Origin: an uncultured Mycoplasmatota bacterium
Lineage (GTDB): Bacteria; Bacillota_I; Bacilli_A; RF39; UBA660
Assembly (NCBI GenBank): GCA_946494435.1
Contig: CAMMBO010000013.1
Coordinates: forward strand, 1 to 18,666
Reading direction: 5' to 3'
DNA length: 18,666 bases
In this document: positions 1-7,511 of the stretch, in pieces
Numbering within the stretch: the first letter of the stretch is position 1
Layout of the letters: the number at the start of each line of letters is the position of its first letter
Notes under the pieces: model-generated
What the model was told of the DNA's origin: nothing
What the model saw: only the letters and a program-made list of their open reading frames with translations
Databases searched by the model: none
Position numbers and translations under genes: made by a program

Positions 1-113
1 ATGTTAAACGTGGTAATGATGATACATTATACGCAACAGTAGATGGAATTGTTAAGTTTGAACGTAAAGGAAGAGATAAGAAACAAGCTTCTGTTTATCC
101 AGTAAGTGAGTAG
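1..113 (+). CDS. rpmA: 50S ribosomal protein L27, C-terminal fragment
   Basis: The first complete codon is at position 3, and the frame runs to a TAG at 111-113. It reads [20 protein letters not shown] followed by a basic tail ending in SVYPVSE, which is the typical C-terminal half of bacterial L27 (gene continues upstream of the window). L27 is a large-subunit protein near the peptidyl-transferase centre. Its position just upstream of obg is the common Firmicutes order and supports the call. A weak hairpin with a T-run follows the stop, so obg probably also has its own transcript. Confidence 0.93.
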   Translation, partial: VKRGNDDTLYATVDGIVKFERKGRDKKQASVYPVSE

Positions 114-136
114 AAAGAAATCTCTTTCTTTTTTTC
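112..136 (+). terminator. Weak intrinsic terminator after rpmA
   Basis: AGAAAGA (112-118) pairs with TCTTTCT (123-129) across a 4-base loop and runs into a T-rich tract (129-135). The stem is A/U-rich, so termination is probably partial, leaving some read-through into obg. Confidence 0.5.
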
Positions 137-145
137 TTTTCTCTG

Positions 146-154
146 TGATATAAT
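146..154 (+). promoter_or_regulatory. Extended -10 promoter of obg
   Basis: TGA-TATAAT (TG at 146-147, hexamer 149-154) is a perfect extended -10. The -35 region 17 bp upstream (126-131, TTCTTT) is poor, as is usual for extended -10 promoters. The start would be near 161, giving a leader of about 25 nt with a GAGGGGAG ribosome-binding site at 169-176. The same TGATATAAT string precedes the pilin and pilC genes. Confidence 0.6.
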
Positions 155-185
155 ATAGGAAAGTTTTAGAGGGGAGCGTGTTAAT

Positions 186-1457
186 ATGTTTGTAGATGAA
201 GTAACACTTAAAGTAACAGCAGGAAGTGGTGGAGATGGTTGTACTGCTTTCCGTCGTGAAAAATATATACCTATGGGAGGACCATATGGAGGTAATGGGG
301 GACATGGTTCTGATATTATCTTTAAAGTAGATGAAGGTCTTCATACTTTACTTGATTTACGTTATCAAAAAGAAATAAAAGGTAAGAAAGGTGAGAATGG
401 TAAAGGTAAAAATCAACATGGTAAGGGAGCAGAACCTTTAGTTGTTAAAGTACCTCAAGGAACAGTTGTAACAGACTTAGACACAGGACTTATTCTTGCC
501 GATTTAAAGGGTAAAAACGATTCTGCTATTATTGCAAAAGGTGGACGTGGTGGTAGAGGTAATACGGCCTTTAAGACTCAAACTAATACCGCTCCAAACT
601 TCTCTGAAAATGGCGAACCAGGAGAGGAGAGAACTATTAAAGTAGAACTTAAACTTCTTGCCGATGTTGGTCTTGTTGGTCTTCCTAGTGTTGGTAAGAG
701 TACTATTATCTCTAAAGTAAGTAAAGCTAAACCTAAGATTGCAGAGTATCACTTTACAACACTAAAACCTAATCTTGGAGTAGTACGTGCAACTAATGGT
801 AAAACCTTTGTTATGGCAGATCTTCCTGGATTAATAGAAGGAGCTAGTAAAGGAGAAGGATTAGGAGATAGATTCCTACGTCATATAGAGCGTACTAGAG
901 TAATATTACACGTTATTGATATGGCAGGTACTGAAGGAAGAGATCCTTATGAAGACTATGTTCTTATTAATAAAGAGTTAGAAGAATTTAATAAAAAACT
1001 ACTTACTAAACCTATGGTAATAATTGCAAATAAAATGGATATTGAGGGAAGTAGAGATAACTTAGATAAATTTAAAGAAAAAGTTAAAGATAAGAAAATC
1101 TTTGAAGTAACTGCCTTAACTAGTGAAGGACTTAGTGAAGTAGTAGATTACTTAAGTGATTTATTAGATACTATCAAGGAAGAGAATCTTTATGAAGATG
1201 ATGCCTTTGAATCTCATGTTTTATATAAATTTAAAGAAGAGAAACCTTTTACTATCGAAAAAGAGGGTAGTGACTTTGTAATTAAAGGAGAAAAAGTAGA
1301 AAAACTATTTAGAATGACTAAATTTACTGATGAAGGTATTAAAAGATTTAGTAATAAATTAAGAAAAATGGGTATCGATGAAGAACTTGAGAAGATGGGG
1401 GCAACTGATGGGGATATGGTTAGAATATTAGATTTTTACTTTGAGTATCGTAAATAA
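186..1457 (+). CDS. obg: Obg family GTPase (ObgE/CgtA)
   Basis: A protein of 423 residues with the full Obg architecture. The glycine-rich Obg fold occupies residues 1-158 (GGDG, GGPYGGNGGHG, GGRGGRGN). The G domain follows: G1 GLPSVGKS 165-172, G2 TT 191-192, G3 DLPG 212-215, G4 NKMD 282-285, G5 TALTSEG 309-315. The C-terminal OCT domain spans roughly 350-423. Obg is an essential GTPase that binds the 50S subunit and acts in ribosome maturation and (p)ppGpp signalling. All GTPase motifs are intact and the length is normal. The ATG at 186 is preceded by GAGGGGAG. Its TAA overlaps the ATG of the next gene by one base, so the two are translationally coupled. Arginine is often CGT here, unlike most neighbours, as expected for a well-expressed gene. 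Confidence 0.98.
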   Translation: MFVDEVTLKVTAGSGGDGCTAFRREKYIPMGGPYGGNGGHGSDIIFKVDEGLHTLLDLRYQKEIKGKKGENGKGKNQHGKGAEPLVVKVPQGTVVTDLDTGLILADLKGKNDSAIIAKGGRGGRGNTAFKTQTNTAPNFSENGEPGEERTIKVELKLLADVGLVGLPSVGKSTIISKVSKAKPKIAEYHFTTLKPNLGVVRATNGKTFVMADLPGLIEGASKGEGLGDRFLRHIERTRVILHVIDMAGTEGRDPYEDYVLINKELEEFNKKLLTKPMVIIANKMDIEGSRDNLDKFKEKVKDKKIFEVTALTSEGLSEVVDYLSDLLDTIKEENLYEDDAFESHVLYKFKEEKPFTIEKEGSDFVIKGEKVEKLFRMTKFTDEGIKRFSNKLRKMGIDEELEKMGATDGDMVRILDFYFEYRK

Positions 1458-2665
1458 TGAAAGACATAAATAGATTATTAAATCCTAATAAGAGATTTTT
1501 AGAATATAGGGATTATCTAATAGATTTAATCGCTAGTTCCTATCATAAAAGTTTTAAAGACTTAATCGCTACAAGAATTAAAGATGCTTTATACTTCTTT
1601 GATTCAACTCCTGATGTTACTTATGAAACAATAAAAAAGTTAGATAGTAGTTTAGATAATTTAAAATATTATAAATCATTAATGGATGACTATATGAGTA
1701 AAGGAGAAAAGTTACAAGCTGAAATAGATGATTATACTCTTAGATATTTAAAAGAACTGTTAAATATTAGTGATGATGTATTTGATAAAAATAAAGAAGC
1801 TATTCTAGGACTTAGATTTGATGCTTTTGATAAAAAATATAAAAAATATTTAGATTATGACAATGAAGTAAGAGACTTACTTTTAGAATTACAACAAGAT
1901 TATATAGATACTTGTAAAAGAATAGGAATTATTCCTTTATTAGATGAAGAAAAACTAGATAATTGTATAGACTTTTTAAAAAGACAAGAGAAAGTATTAG
2001 AGAGAAATGTTATAAAAAACTCTATCTTTGGTAAAAATATCTTAGATAGATTAGGGGGTATACCTTTTTATAAGAAAATACTTCTTGCAAGAAATATAAT
2101 TTATTTTGAAGAAGATTTTGATTGTGATGTAACTGCTATTACATCACTATCTAAAGAGTATTCTAAGACTTTTATTTCATTTCCTCTTTTAAAAAAATAT
2201 CATGATAGATGTCTTGATATAAATTTTTTACATGAACTTATACATGTAAGTGAAATGGGTGATAAACATTGTAGTTTTATAATAAATAAAGAATATAGTA
2301 TCTTTAATGAGTTTAGAACACAGGAAAAAGCGAGAAGTTTATTTAAAAGATTAAGGGAGGATAATATTTATATCTTTGATTTATATGATAATAATAATAT
2401 TTCTTATAAGAGTGCTTATGATTTATATCTATCTTTAGTTAATCCTTTATTAGATAATTATAGAGAACTATTTGATTATTCTGCAATTAATAATAGCATT
2501 TCTTATATTAATAATAATTTAGGAAAAGATAATTTTACAAATTATTGTATCTTTTTAACAAGTTTATATGAGAATGGTCTTAATATGCATGGGCAATCTT
2601 TTGATGGAGATACTATAAGTAAAAATAATGATTTTATTAACAAAATGAAAACATATTCAAAATAA
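1457..2665 (+). CDS. Putative zinc metallopeptidase (HExxH protein) coupled to obg
   Basis: I do not recognise the family of this 402-residue protein. The N-terminal half (1-210) is charged and looks helical. The C-terminal half holds HELIH at 259-263, a zincin-type HExxH motif, followed by NEFRTQEKA at 284-292, whose E285 or E290 could be a third zinc ligand as in gluzincins. There is no signal peptide or membrane helix, so a cytoplasmic enzyme is likely. The ATG shares one base with the obg stop, so it is co-transcribed and probably translationally coupled. AGA is the main Arg codon, in contrast to obg. Metallopeptidase is an inference from one motif; a non-peptidase metal protein or a chance HExxH is possible. 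Confidence 0.75.
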   Translation: MKDINRLLNPNKRFLEYRDYLIDLIASSYHKSFKDLIATRIKDALYFFDSTPDVTYETIKKLDSSLDNLKYYKSLMDDYMSKGEKLQAEIDDYTLRYLKELLNISDDVFDKNKEAILGLRFDAFDKKYKKYLDYDNEVRDLLLELQQDYIDTCKRIGIIPLLDEEKLDNCIDFLKRQEKVLERNVIKNSIFGKNILDRLGGIPFYKKILLARNIIYFEEDFDCDVTAITSLSKEYSKTFISFPLLKKYHDRCLDINFLHELIHVSEMGDKHCSFIINKEYSIFNEFRTQEKARSLFKRLREDNIYIFDLYDNNNISYKSAYDLYLSLVNPLLDNYRELFDYSAINNSISYINNNLGKDNFTNYCIFLTSLYENGLNMHGQSFDGDTISKNNDFINKMKTYSK

Positions 2666-2915
2666 AAAATGTATCTTAATGAACAAGATACATTTAGACT
2701 ATCATTTACTTAGGAATACTTAGTAACGAATGGTGTAAATTAATTTGTACTTACTTTTGAGTAAGAAAGATTTCTTAATATTATCACTGATAATAATTAT
2801 AATACTTTTAATAATATACAACTAAGAAAAACACTCTATTATTAGTATATTCAACCTGTTTTTTGGGGTAACATCCAAACGCAAACTAAGTACTCCTCAT
2901 GTAAAGAAAATTTAC
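2662..2915 (-). ncRNA. Predicted antisense RNA of element A
   Basis: On the minus strand, -35 TTGAAG (2950-2945), a 17-bp spacer and -10 TAATAT (2927-2922) with a TGC extension predict a start near 2915. The transcript would run leftwards across the entire small ORF. It would end at the hairpin 2695-2667, which on this strand is followed by a T6 run (2669-2664, partly in the stem). Length about 250 nt. No ORF with a ribosome-binding site is visible on this strand. Promoter and terminator are seen in the sequence; the transcript is inferred. Confidence 0.6.
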
Positions 2916-2950
2916 ATATTCATATTAGCATAAAGATTTAATTGCTTCAA
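2664..2950. repeat. Repeated element, copy A (toxin-antitoxin-like module)
   Basis: First of three related elements in the window (A and B in the same orientation, C inverted). From left to right it holds a hairpin AAATGTATCTT/AAGATACATTT (2667-2695), a box TAGGAATACTTAGT (2711-2724), a 22-codon hydrophobic ORF (2757-2825), the matching inverted box ACTAAGTACTCCTC (2885-2898), a palindrome ATGTAAA-N5-TTTACAT (2899-2917) and a leftward promoter (2922-2950). These parts occur in the same order in B and C, while the sequence between them has diverged. Copy A looks the most decayed on the ORF-strand side. Confidence 0.75.
2757..2825 (+). CDS. Small hydrophobic peptide, element A (putative type I toxin, perhaps decayed)
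   Basis: A frame of 22 codons from TTG (2757) to TAA (2823-2825): MSKKDFLIL, then an Ile/Leu-rich helix ending in YN. It aligns without gaps to the 22-residue peptide of copy C. They agree at 15 of 21 residues after the start, and nine of the shared residues use different synonymous codons, which argues that the frame was selected as protein. The layout is a short basic N-terminus and one membrane helix. There is no ATG and no good Shine-Dalgarno sequence here (B and C have GAAAGGGGA), so translation may be weak or lost. Confidence 0.5.
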   Translation: MSKKDFLILSLIIIIILLIIYN

Positions 2951-2991
2951 TAATTTTAATATAAAATTCATAAAAAATGTATCTTGTTCGC

Positions 2992-3020
2992 TTGTATTGA
3001 AGATACATTTGTGTTATTAT
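2992..3020 (+). promoter_or_regulatory. Predicted promoter of the element B small ORF
   Basis: TTGTAT (2992-2997), 17 bp, TATTAT (3015-3020) preceded by TGT, an extended -10. The same arrangement, at the same distance from the CTAGGAATAC box, occurs in copy C (TTGATT, 17 bp, TGC-TATTAT). The mRNA would begin at about the CTAGGAATAC box. The -35 lies in the loop of the antisense RNA's terminator hairpin. Confidence 0.5.
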
Positions 3021-3097
3021 TTACCTAGGAATACTTAGTTGTTTAGGTACTATCCCCCTAACTTATATTTTTATAATGTGAAAGGGGAACTGATAAT

Positions 3098-3199
3098 ATG
3101 AGAAAACTTGAAAAAATTCTATGTTATATCATATTTTCGCTTATTTTCGTAATAATAATCTTATTATTTATGTTAATAAAAATAGTACCTACTCCTTAG
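3098..3199 (+). CDS. Small hydrophobic peptide, element B (putative type I toxin)
   Basis: A 33-codon ORF, ATG to TAG, with an AAAGGGG ribosome-binding site (3081-3087) about 10 bases upstream. The product starts MRKLEKILCY, continues as a hydrophobic helix rich in Ile, Leu and Phe (about residues 8-27), and ends in KIVPTP. This is the size and charge layout of membrane-acting type I toxins. Its stop codon lies in a hairpin (TAGTACC 3183-3189 with GGTACTA 3202-3208). It shares position, ribosome-binding-site context and general form with the peptides of A and C but little exact sequence. The type I toxin role is inference from size, hydrophobicity and the antisense promoter. Confidence 0.6.
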   Translation: MRKLEKILCYIIFSLIFVIIILLFMLIKIVPTP

Positions 3200-3335
3200 A
3201 GTGGTACTAACCAAACAATAATGGGGTAGTACCTAACAGCTCAAAGCTAGGTATTCCTCTTTTTTATAATATGTAAATTCTCTTTACATATTCATATTAT
3301 CATAAATAATTAATTTTTTCAAGAGGGATGATGCT

Positions 3336-3986
3336 ATGACTTTGACTATAGATAATGAAACTTATAATTTAGAGATAGTTAAGAAAAGTACTACTAAAAA
3401 TATTTATATTAGAGTTAAAGATGATTTAACTATCTATGTTACTTGTAATACTTTAACTTCTAATAAAAAGATAATGAGTGTAATAGAAGAAAATTATGGT
3501 TCTATTAGGAAAATGATTAAGAAAGTTAAAGAAAAGATAAAATTTAATAGTGAATTTTACTTTTTAGGTAAAAAATATGATATTATATATACAGAGTTTT
3601 GTGACTTTAAATTAGGTGAGAATAAAGTTTTTATAAAAAGAGACTTTGATTTAGATAAATGGAAGAAGAAACAAGCTTTAGGTATTTTTAGTGAACATCT
3701 AGAAATGTGTTATAATAACTTTACAAGAAGTATTCCTCATCCTAAATTAAGACTTAGGAAGATGACTACTAGATGGGGAGTATGTAATGTTAAGACTCAT
3801 GTTATAACACTTAATACAGAATTAATTACTAAAGATATAGGATGTCTTGATTATGTTATTTATCATGAGTTAAGTCACTTAATAGAAGCGAATCATTCTA
3901 AGAAGTTTTGGGCTATTGTCGAAGAGAACTGTCCTGATTATAAAAAGTGGAGAAAATTAACTAATAAATATGGAGAAGAGGAGTAG
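3336..3986 (+). CDS. YgjP-like (M48/DUF45) metallopeptidase
   Basis: A protein of 216 residues. The C-terminal half carries the signature of the YgjP/DUF45 family: MTTRWGVC (143-150), then HELSHLIEANHSKKFW (177-192). H177, E178, H181 and H187 fit the zinc site (HExxH plus a downstream His). The N-terminal part is the expected beta-rich lead-in. No signal peptide, so cytoplasmic. The family is a predicted metal-dependent hydrolase of poorly known role. The ATG at 3336 follows GAGGG (3323-3327) with 8 bases of spacing. It heads an operon of RNA-modification genes; its leader is adjacent to the divergent antisense promoter of element B. Confidence 0.9.
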   Translation: MTLTIDNETYNLEIVKKSTTKNIYIRVKDDLTIYVTCNTLTSNKKIMSVIEENYGSIRKMIKKVKEKIKFNSEFYFLGKKYDIIYTEFCDFKLGENKVFIKRDFDLDKWKKKQALGIFSEHLEMCYNNFTRSIPHPKLRLRKMTTRWGVCNVKTHVITLNTELITKDIGCLDYVIYHELSHLIEANHSKKFWAIVEENCPDYKKWRKLTNKYGEEE

Positions 3987-3987
3987 T

Positions 3988-4728
3988 ATGGTTATAACTA
4001 GTTTAGATAATGAGAAAGTTAAGTACTATTATAAATTACAGAAGAAAAAGTATCGTGATCTTAATAATGAGTTTATAGTAGAAGGAGAACATTTAGTATT
4101 AGAAGCATATAAAGCTGGTGTTTTGAAAGAAATCCTATTAGAAGAAGGAGAGGTATTACCACTAGATGTAGAACAGATTGAAGTAAGTAGAGAAGTCTTA
4201 AAGAAAATAAGTAGTTTATCATCTCCTCCTAAGATGATAGGGTTATGCGAGAAGATAATAGATACGACAATAGGTAAGAGAATCTTAATATTAGATGAAA
4301 TACAAGATCCTGGTAATATGGGTACTATTATTAGAAGTGCAGTTGCTTTCAATATAGATACTATCGTAATAGGAGATAATACTGTAGATGTTTATTCTCC
4401 TAAAGTAGTAAGAGCGACTCAAGGTATGATTTTTCATGTACCAATAGTCTTCTATTCCATAGATAAATTAATTCCTATCTTAAAGAAATTAAAAATACCA
4501 GTACTTGCAACTAATGTTAAGTATGGTGAAGAAGTAAAGAACTTATCTCAAGATGAAAAAGATGTCTTCGCTCTTATAATAGGTAATGAAGGTAATGGTG
4601 TTAATCCTAAGTATTTAGAACAAAGTGATAAATTTATCTATATACCAATGAATAGTGTTGTAGAAAGCCTTAATGTAGGGGTTGCAACTTCTATAATACT
4701 TTATGAAATGGATGAATCTAATGAATAA
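3988..4728 (+). CDS. TrmH/SpoU-family RNA 2'-O-ribose methyltransferase
   Basis: A 246-residue SPOUT methyltransferase. Residues 1-75 form the substrate-binding part (ITSLDNEKVKYY, NEFIVEGEHLVLEA). The SpoU knot domain has motif 1 DPGNMGTIIRSA (about 107-118), motif 2 IIGNEGNG (197-204) and motif 3 PMNSVVESLNVGVA (220-233). It should use S-adenosylmethionine to methylate a ribose in rRNA or tRNA; the exact target cannot be read from the sequence. I chose ATG 3988 over the in-frame ATG at 3970 because AGAGGAG (3977-3983) lies just before it and the family begins at this point. It starts two bases after the upstream stop and overlaps rimM. Confidence 0.92.
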   Translation: MVITSLDNEKVKYYYKLQKKKYRDLNNEFIVEGEHLVLEAYKAGVLKEILLEEGEVLPLDVEQIEVSREVLKKISSLSSPPKMIGLCEKIIDTTIGKRILILDEIQDPGNMGTIIRSAVAFNIDTIVIGDNTVDVYSPKVVRATQGMIFHVPIVFYSIDKLIPILKKLKIPVLATNVKYGEEVKNLSQDEKDVFALIIGNEGNGVNPKYLEQSDKFIYIPMNSVVESLNVGVATSIILYEMDESNE

Positions 4729-5200
4729 ATTATATATAGGTAAAATAGTTAATACCCATGGTATTAAAGGTGAACTTAGGATTAAAGATAACTTAACTAC
4801 TAAACAGAGAAATGAAATATTTAAAATAGGAAGTAATTTAATTATAGAAGATAAATCTTATAAAATAACTAGTTATAGAGTCCATAAAGACTACGATATG
4901 GTTACATTCGAAGGCTTTAATAATATAAATGAAGTATTATTCTTGAAGGGTAAGAAAGTATATAAATCTAAGGATGAGATTAATCTTAATAATGAAGATG
5001 TCTTAGATAGTGAACTTATAACTTATAAAGTTAAAACTACTGATAATATAGAGGGTAAGATTCTTGATATAGAAGAGACTGGTAATAATTATAAGATACT
5101 TAGATTATTAATAAATAATAGAGAAACGTTAGTTCCTTATCATAGAGATTTTGTAAAAATAGATAGTAATAAAAAAGAAGTTATAGTTAAACTTCTATAG
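4721..5200 (+). CDS. rimM: Ribosome maturation factor RimM
   Basis: A 159-residue protein starting MNKLYIGKIVNTHGIKGELR, the conserved opening of RimM, with a C-terminal PRC-barrel (VLDSELITYKVKT to LVPYHRDFVKIDSNKKEVIV). RimM helps 30S maturation by acting on the 16S 3' domain and S19. An upstream in-frame ATG (4703) would add six residues, but the family begins at 4721, which overlaps the TrmH gene's stop by eight bases. Directly upstream of trmD, the classic order. The conserved Arg of GELRI is encoded by AGG, so AGG is read as Arg in this organism. Confidence 0.95.
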   Translation: MNKLYIGKIVNTHGIKGELRIKDNLTTKQRNEIFKIGSNLIIEDKSYKITSYRVHKDYDMVTFEGFNNINEVLFLKGKKVYKSKDEINLNNEDVLDSELITYKVKTTDNIEGKILDIEETGNNYKILRLLINNRETLVPYHRDFVKIDSNKKEVIVKLL

Positions 5201-5209
5201 GAGGAAGTT

Positions 5210-5890
5210 ATGAAGATAGATGTATTAACCTTATTTCCTGATATGTTTAATGGTGTATTTGATGAATCTATTATTAAAAGAGCACTTAATAATGGTCTAG
5301 TAGAAATTAATGTCCATAATATTAGAGATTATAGTAATGACGCTCATAAAAAAGTAGATGATACTCCTTATGGAGGAGGAGCAGGGATGGTTTTAATGTG
5401 TCAACCTATATTTGATGCCGTTAAAGCCTTAAGAAGTGATAATTCTAAAGTAATATTATTAACACCAAGTGGTAAGTTATATAAACAGTCTATTGCTCTT
5501 GATTTATCACATGAAAAACATTTAATTATTATTTGTGGTCATTATGAAGGTTTTGATGAGAGAATTAAAACTATTTGTGATATGGAAATATCTATAGGAT
5601 ACTATATCTTAACAGGAGGAGAAATACCTTGTATGGTCTTAATAGATTCTATTACAAGACTAATAGATGGTGTTATAAGAAAAGAAAGTTATGAGAACGA
5701 ATCATTTTCTGATAATTTGTTAGACTATCCAACCTATACAAAACCTAGAGTTTATGAAGGATTAAGTGTTCCTGATGTCTTAGTTAATGGAGATCATGCC
5801 AAGATAGATAAATGGAGAAGGGAACAACAAATTAAACTAACAGAAAAAAATAGACCTGACTTATTAAAAGGAGATGGTTCAGTTGAATAA
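5210..5890 (+). CDS. trmD: tRNA (guanine37-N1)-methyltransferase TrmD
   Basis: A protein of 226 residues. TrmD motifs are present: DDTPYGGGAGMV (50-61), LLTPSGK (83-89), CGHYEGFDER (109-118) and SIGYYILTGGE (128-138). The last two belong to the deep trefoil knot that binds S-adenosylmethionine. TrmD makes m1G37 in tRNAs reading CNN and some other codons and prevents +1 frameshifting. A strong AGGAGG (5199-5204), overlapping the rimM stop, precedes the ATG at 5210. No anomalies. Confidence 0.98.
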   Translation: MKIDVLTLFPDMFNGVFDESIIKRALNNGLVEINVHNIRDYSNDAHKKVDDTPYGGGAGMVLMCQPIFDAVKALRSDNSKVILLTPSGKLYKQSIALDLSHEKHLIIICGHYEGFDERIKTICDMEISIGYYILTGGEIPCMVLIDSITRLIDGVIRKESYENESFSDNLLDYPTYTKPRVYEGLSVPDVLVNGDHAKIDKWRREQQIKLTEKNRPDLLKGDGSVE

Positions 5891-6293
5891 TTTTTTAATA
5901 ATAGAAAAGAGTTTTACTTATAATGGAGATTTAACTTTAGGAAAAGAGTTAACTATTAAGTCTCATGATAATACAGTGTCCATATATAGTTTAGATATAC
6001 AGAAAGTCTTTATTAGTAATAAAGTCTATAAGAAATATTTAAAGTTATTAAAATTAGTAAACTTTTATTTAACTAGTGATGATGATACAGGCACTGCTTA
6101 TCATGAGGCCTTAAATGAAATAGAGAAATTTAGACAATTAGTTAAAAATAAATATAGAGCATATCTATTAGAAAAAACTATAAAAGAAATGTCTTTAGAA
6201 CTTCAGAAAAAAGTAATGGATGCTAAGAAGAGATTAATATTTGTAGAGACAAAGAGTTATGATTATACAAATGAGAATAGAAGAAGTAAATAA
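5874..6293 (+). CDS. Unknown protein between trmD and tgt
   Basis: A 139-residue soluble protein I do not recognise. The first 50 residues look beta-rich; residues 55-125 are charged and predicted helical (YHEALNEIEKFRQLV, EKTIKEMSLELQKKVMDA). No catalytic motif, signal peptide or membrane helix. The ATG at 5874 overlaps the trmD 3' end by 17 bases and directly abuts AAAAGGAG (5866-5873), which is too close. A TTG at 5883, nine bases from that site, is the better start and would remove three residues. It belongs to the same operon as the RNA-modification genes, but context alone does not show its role. Confidence 0.75.
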   Translation: MVQLNNFLIIEKSFTYNGDLTLGKELTIKSHDNTVSIYSLDIQKVFISNKVYKKYLKLLKLVNFYLTSDDDTGTAYHEALNEIEKFRQLVKNKYRAYLLEKTIKEMSLELQKKVMDAKKRLIFVETKSYDYTNENRRSK

Positions 6294-6300
6294 CTTGTAG

Positions 6301-7431
<1,131 letters not shown>

Positions 7432-7446
7432 ATAAATCAGTTGTTT

Positions 7447-7471
7447 ACGTCAAAACTCTTGACGTTTTTTC
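7447..7471 (+). terminator. Intrinsic terminator after tgt
   Basis: ACGTCAA (7447-7453) and TTGACGT (7459-7465) form a 7-bp stem with a 5-base loop, followed by a T-run. It ends the RNA-modification operon. The right arm also supplies the -35 hexamer of the nfo promoter. Confidence 0.8.
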
Positions 7472-7488
7472 TTTTCTCCTTATATAAT
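7459..7488 (+). promoter_or_regulatory. nfo promoter overlapping the tgt terminator
   Basis: TTGACG (7459-7464, 5 of 6 consensus), 18-bp spacer, TATAAT (7483-7488, perfect). Predicted start near 7495, so the leader is only about 17 nt. Confidence 0.65.
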
Positions 7489-7511
7489 CTTTTTTAGAAA
7501 GAAGGATGTTT

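Larger units (their letters stand above)
2970..3287 (-). ncRNA. Predicted antisense RNA of element B
   Basis: On the minus strand, -35 TTGAAA (3322-3317), 17 bp, -10 TAATAT (3299-3294) with a TGA extension. This is close to consensus and predicts a start near 3287. The RNA would cover the whole small ORF and its leader on the other strand. It would end at the stem AAATGTATCTT/AAGATACATTT, followed on this strand by T6 (2977-2972). Length about 320 nt. Transcript inferred from these signals. Confidence 0.65.
2972..3322. repeat. Repeated element, copy B (toxin-antitoxin-like module)
   Basis: It directly follows copy A in tandem. Parts in order: hairpin AAATGTATCTT (2975-2985)/AAGATACATTT (3000-3010), ORF-strand promoter (2992-3020), box CTAGGAATACTTAG (3025-3038), small ORF (3098-3199), inverted box CTAGGTATTCCTC (3247-3259), palindrome ATGTAAA-N5-TTTACAT (3271-3289), leftward promoter (3294-3322). 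The roughly 50 bp at the right end are nearly identical to copy C. No direct target duplication and no transposase are visible. Confidence 0.78.

Noticed and set aside
27..344. Minus-strand open frame of 105 codons over rpmA and obg
   Set aside because: It lies opposite the conserved obg start, has no family features or ribosome-binding site, and is a shadow of the real gene.
504..752. Minus-strand open frame of 82 codons within obg
   Set aside because: Opposite the conserved Obg and G domains; composition reflects the coding strand.
3072..3077. TATAAT as the promoter of the element B ORF
   Set aside because: Transcription would begin at or inside the ribosome-binding site (3081-3087) and no -35 is present; the TGT-TATTAT at 3012-3020 fits better and is shared with copy C.
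2664..3322. Elements A and B as a MITE or insertion sequence
   Set aside because: The outer ends (terminator hairpin versus promoter) are not inverted repeats of each other, no target duplication is seen and no transposase is present. The conserved parts are transcription signals and an ORF.
2666..3335. Tandem repeats as a CRISPR array
   Set aside because: Only two copies about 310 bp apart, with no short regular repeat-spacer pattern and no cas genes.
4029..4352. Minus-strand open frame of 107 codons within the TrmH-family gene
   Set aside because: Antisense to a conserved methyltransferase; no initiation signals.
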